Below, piece by piece: positions 61,380-64,000 of a stretch of DNA of 64,000 nucleotides. The notes beneath the pieces were generated by a model. That model saw nothing but the letters and a program-made list of their open reading frames with translations, did no database searches and was not told where the DNA came from. This DNA is from Undaria pinnatifida (taxonomy: Eukaryota; Sar; Phaeophyceae; Laminariales; Alariaceae). Numbering within the stretch: position 1 is the first letter of the stretch; every line of letters starts with the position of its first letter. The stretch spans positions 13,363,076 to 13,427,075 of the forward strand of contig JABAKD010000030.1 in the NCBI GenBank assembly GCA_012845835.1. Direction: 5' to 3'. The position numbers were made by a program, and so were the translations under genes.

Positions 61380-62520
61380 GTTGGGGGCGTTTGGCCTCTG
61401 CGGGCTGCCCTCCAATACACCGTGGCACGCGCGATCGAAGCATCACATACATGCAGCCGACACAGAAAGATGAGTGTAGACGAAATAATCGATCTCTCAC
61501 AGCCGAGGTGTGTGTGTGTCTTTCTTTCTGATTGCGACAAAAAAATGTAGCTGTGTGGTTCGCTGGTTGATATGATGCCATCACAGCAGCAATATATACC
61601 CGGTCTCCCAGTAAGGGGGCGATGTGCCAGAGCAGCGTGGCCGCCTTGTCGGGGGAAGCCGCCTTATTCATTCCATGTTATCAATAGTGCAGTGCCTCAG
61701 CCGTGCGAAGCAATTTTGGCCGCCTTTGTTGGGGCACTCCTACTCCACGCCTTATCTCAGGGGGACCCCTCTGCTGCGTATGACAGCACCGTTTTGATAA
61801 TAACTTGTACCGCAAACGCGTGCTTGCTGTAAGTAAACGCGTAGCAAGGGTAGACTATAGCAAGAAAATCGTAACACAAAATGGAAAGCACTTAATCCGT
61901 CTTCTTCGTGGATAAGAGAACAGCTGCGCAGCCCCCACCTCCCTCCAACCCAACGGCCAGATCCACACACAGAGTCATGATTCACGATACCTAAATATAG
62001 ACCATGTATGTATCGTGTATGGGAGTCGTTCTACGGTAGCCCCCCCCCAACTTTTCTTGACGAAATGGCCGGTTTCAAAACCAACGCCCGGTCGTATCTC
62101 CAGAAATACGGTGTCCCTCGACACCCCCGACGTCATCGATCGATAGACCTTTTGCACACGAGAAAACATATGGATACTTTCTTCTTCTCAAATGGCATCC
62201 TCCCTCGTGTCGAGCAGCCATGAAACGTTCGTTCAAGAAAAATCGCTGGTTCAGGGGGGGGGCTATCGTAGAATCAGTAATTATGGTATGCAGCCGTTAA
62301 ACAACGCAGGAATCGGCGCGTGTTGGGCCAGCTGCCTCTGGCCTCGAGGCGGGCTAGGTCCAACCACAACAGGACGTACCGATTGCCGGCGGAATACACT
62401 ATGCCCCTCAATTAACCCCTCCCCACCCCCCCTTCCCCAATGCAAAGCCGAAGCATGCCCTTCTATCATAAAACAGTTAAAATCAACTAACCCGCATGAG
62501 GTCACAATTGCCCTCGCGTA
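61380..62520 (+). repeat. Composite dispersed repeat, copy 1 (with insertions)
   Basis: The family-B end (61430-61515), an intervening insertion-like stretch (61560-61830, related to 53810-53985) and the blocks TCCGTCTTCTTC, GTTGGGCCAGC-GCCTCTGGCCTC and ATGCCCCTCAATTAACCCC recur in the same order at 62990-63690 without the intervening pieces. The MITE at 62029-62273 also interrupts this copy. Confidence 0.55.
62029..62273 (+). mobile_element. MITE copy D (TTCTACG family), best preserved
   Basis: Left end TTCTACGGTAGCCCCCCCCC, right end GGGGGGGGCTATCGTAGAA: good inverted repeats with C/G runs. 245 bp, non-coding. The flanks (GAGTCG / TCAGTA) show no obvious target duplication, so the true ends may lie a few bases further out. 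Confidence 0.7.
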
Positions 62521-62699
62521 GCTGCTAGGATGTTACGATAGCAGCTAAGAGCAGCTACTTTGTACCGCCGTTCGTTGCGCTGTTGATGTTTTCAGCTTGG
62601 TTTCCGTGTGACCGGAGGTACCTGCTTGGTGACCCTAGGACAACTTGTGCGCATTCCCAAGAAGCACTCACAAAAGTGCGGGTGTCCCTTGTTGTGTGC

Positions 62700-62935
62700 C
62701 GGTTAAATAGTGCATAATGCTCGTATAGTGCCGGTTGAATAGTGCATATTGCTGGTATAGTGCCGATTGAATATTGCCTATGGCTGGTATAGTGCCGGTG
62801 AAATCGATTGGCAAGACTGGAACCCACTATGATGCTAGTACCAGCATAGCTACCATATAATACCAAGTAGTGCTGGTGTCCGGTATAATGCCTTTATTGT
62901 TGGCTAGCCCGTACCGGCACTATACGTGGGGAGAC
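62700..62935 (+). repeat. TAGTGCCGGTTGAATAGTGC degenerate array
   Basis: Four or five loose copies of a unit of about 40 bp (GGTATAGTGCCGGTTGAATA). Related to the CGGCACTAC repeats at 52830-53010 in reverse complement. Confidence 0.6.
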
Positions 62936-62989
62936 CGCCACTGTACCCGGTACCAAGTTGCCGTAGCCGTTACACCGGTTTCGAATATT

Positions 62990-63690
62990 TACGTAGTCCA
63001 GCTCTGCCCTTTCGGGGGCGTTTCGCCTTTTTGAGACCGGCCCAAGTAATGAACGAATTCTACCGCCTCTTTTACCACGCCCCATGCATCGCGCGCGATT
63101 AAAGCGATCACACGCATCTTGCAAAGAAAGATGGGTTTGGACGAAACAATCGACCTCCGCACAGCCGAGGTGCCTTTCTAATCTACAAACTTTTTTTTTT
63201 GTTTGAGGTTGGTTGACGATGCCATTACGTACATATATTTCACAAGTTTTGGTTCCGAACGGCGGCACCGTGATCGAAGGACCTGAAAACACAGTTTGAA
63301 ACTAAACGCGTTACAAGTACCATATTACCATATAGCAAGTAAATCACAACACAAAAACCGCAAACAAAAACTCCGTCTTCTTCCGGAAAGAAGCAGCAGC
63401 TGCCCCCACCCCACTCCATGTGAACGGACAGATAGTATTGTGATGACCAAAAATAGGGGTATGCATGCAGCCGTTGAAAAACAGCGCATTAATCGGCGTG
63501 TGTTGGGCCAGCCGCCTCTGGCCTCAAGGCAGGCTAGGTCCAACGACAGGTACGCACCGATTGCCAACGGAATACACCATGCCCCTCAATTAACCCCGCC
63601 CCCCCTCGCCTCCCCCAAAGCAAAACCGAAACACGTCTTTCTCTCATAACAGTCGAAAAAACCTGACCCGCGCAAGGCCACAATGGCAGA
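62990..63690 (+). repeat. Composite dispersed repeat, copy 2
   Basis: Shorter counterpart of 61380-62520: family-B end at 63090-63180, then TCCGTCTTCTTCCGG, CCGCCTCTGGCCTCAAGGC and ATGCCCCTCAATTAACCCC. 63690-64000 is A/C-rich and holds no supported gene. Confidence 0.55.
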
Positions 63691-64000
63691 AGAATCTCCC
63701 AGGCCACACGTACATTCCAGGAATCCAGCTAATAATGATAACTCACTACAAAAAAAGTAACCACCCGCAAAAAAACACACACACAATCTTTTTCTCGCTA
63801 CGTATAATATCATCGCGCGATCGAGGTCGGCCTTTCTCATTGCCGAAGCTTTGAAAAAACACCCACACCCCCCTGTCAAACACAAACACGCAACACACAT
63901 ATACCCGCCAATCTCTCCCCCCCGCCCGCCCGTGCAGACCTTGTGAACCCAACCAAACACACACCCACACATCCCGCCAAAATCACCTCCCCCGCCCACC

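Overview
This looks like nuclear DNA of a multicellular-type stramenopile, most likely a brown alga (Ectocarpus-like). The evidence is: intron-rich genes with introns of about 0.3 to 10 kb; a SAC1-type SLC13 carrier; an Urc4/DUF1688 uracil-catabolism gene; a short TTAGGG run; and dense microsatellites with very mixed transposable elements. There is no operon structure and nothing prokaryotic. The assignment to brown algae is inference. The exon structures are read from splice sites and family conservation.

Three host genes can be reconstructed. (1) Minus strand, 32961 to 15425: a six-exon SLC13/SAC1-like ion transporter (896 aa) with a first intron of about 9.9 kb. (2) Minus strand, 43534 to 37974: a six-exon URC4-like DUF1688 protein (430 aa), complete from start to stop. 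(3) Plus strand, 44045 to about 55414: a seven-exon predicted secreted protein (about 490 aa) of unknown function, built from four diverged tandem modules. Genes 2 and 3 are head to head across about 510 bp. Genes 1 and 2 are in tandem. A decayed NADAR-domain gene copy lies at about 9.1-9.57 kb.

The rest is intron and intergenic DNA filled with mobile elements. 0-4.4 kb: miniature LTR (TRIM-like) elements, a TTCTACG-ended MITE and another repeat family. 4.4-12.3 kb: tandem duplications and GC-rich decayed coding-like DNA. 12.3-14.0 kb: a short LTR element with a 5-bp target duplication. Intron 1 of the transporter (22994-32871) holds a LINE 3' fragment, a decayed Helitron, a second TRIM-like family and a hAT-like element nested inside a Harbinger-like element, both with intact target duplications. 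The introns of the secreted-protein gene hold a MITE, a tRNA-like repeat, a 352-bp tandem duplication, a short LTR-flanked element and a LINE remnant. 55.6-64 kb: more MITEs, retroelement gag-like remnants, a TIR-bounded insertion carrying TTAGGG repeats, and a duplicated composite repeat.

The observations most worth a second look are: a 61-bp tandem array that copies the end of URC4 exon 5 together with its splice donor; the secreted protein, whose repeated modules keep two matching intron positions; the nested hAT-in-Harbinger pair; and two TRIM-like families that share a primer-binding site which also reads as a tRNA A box followed by a B box.
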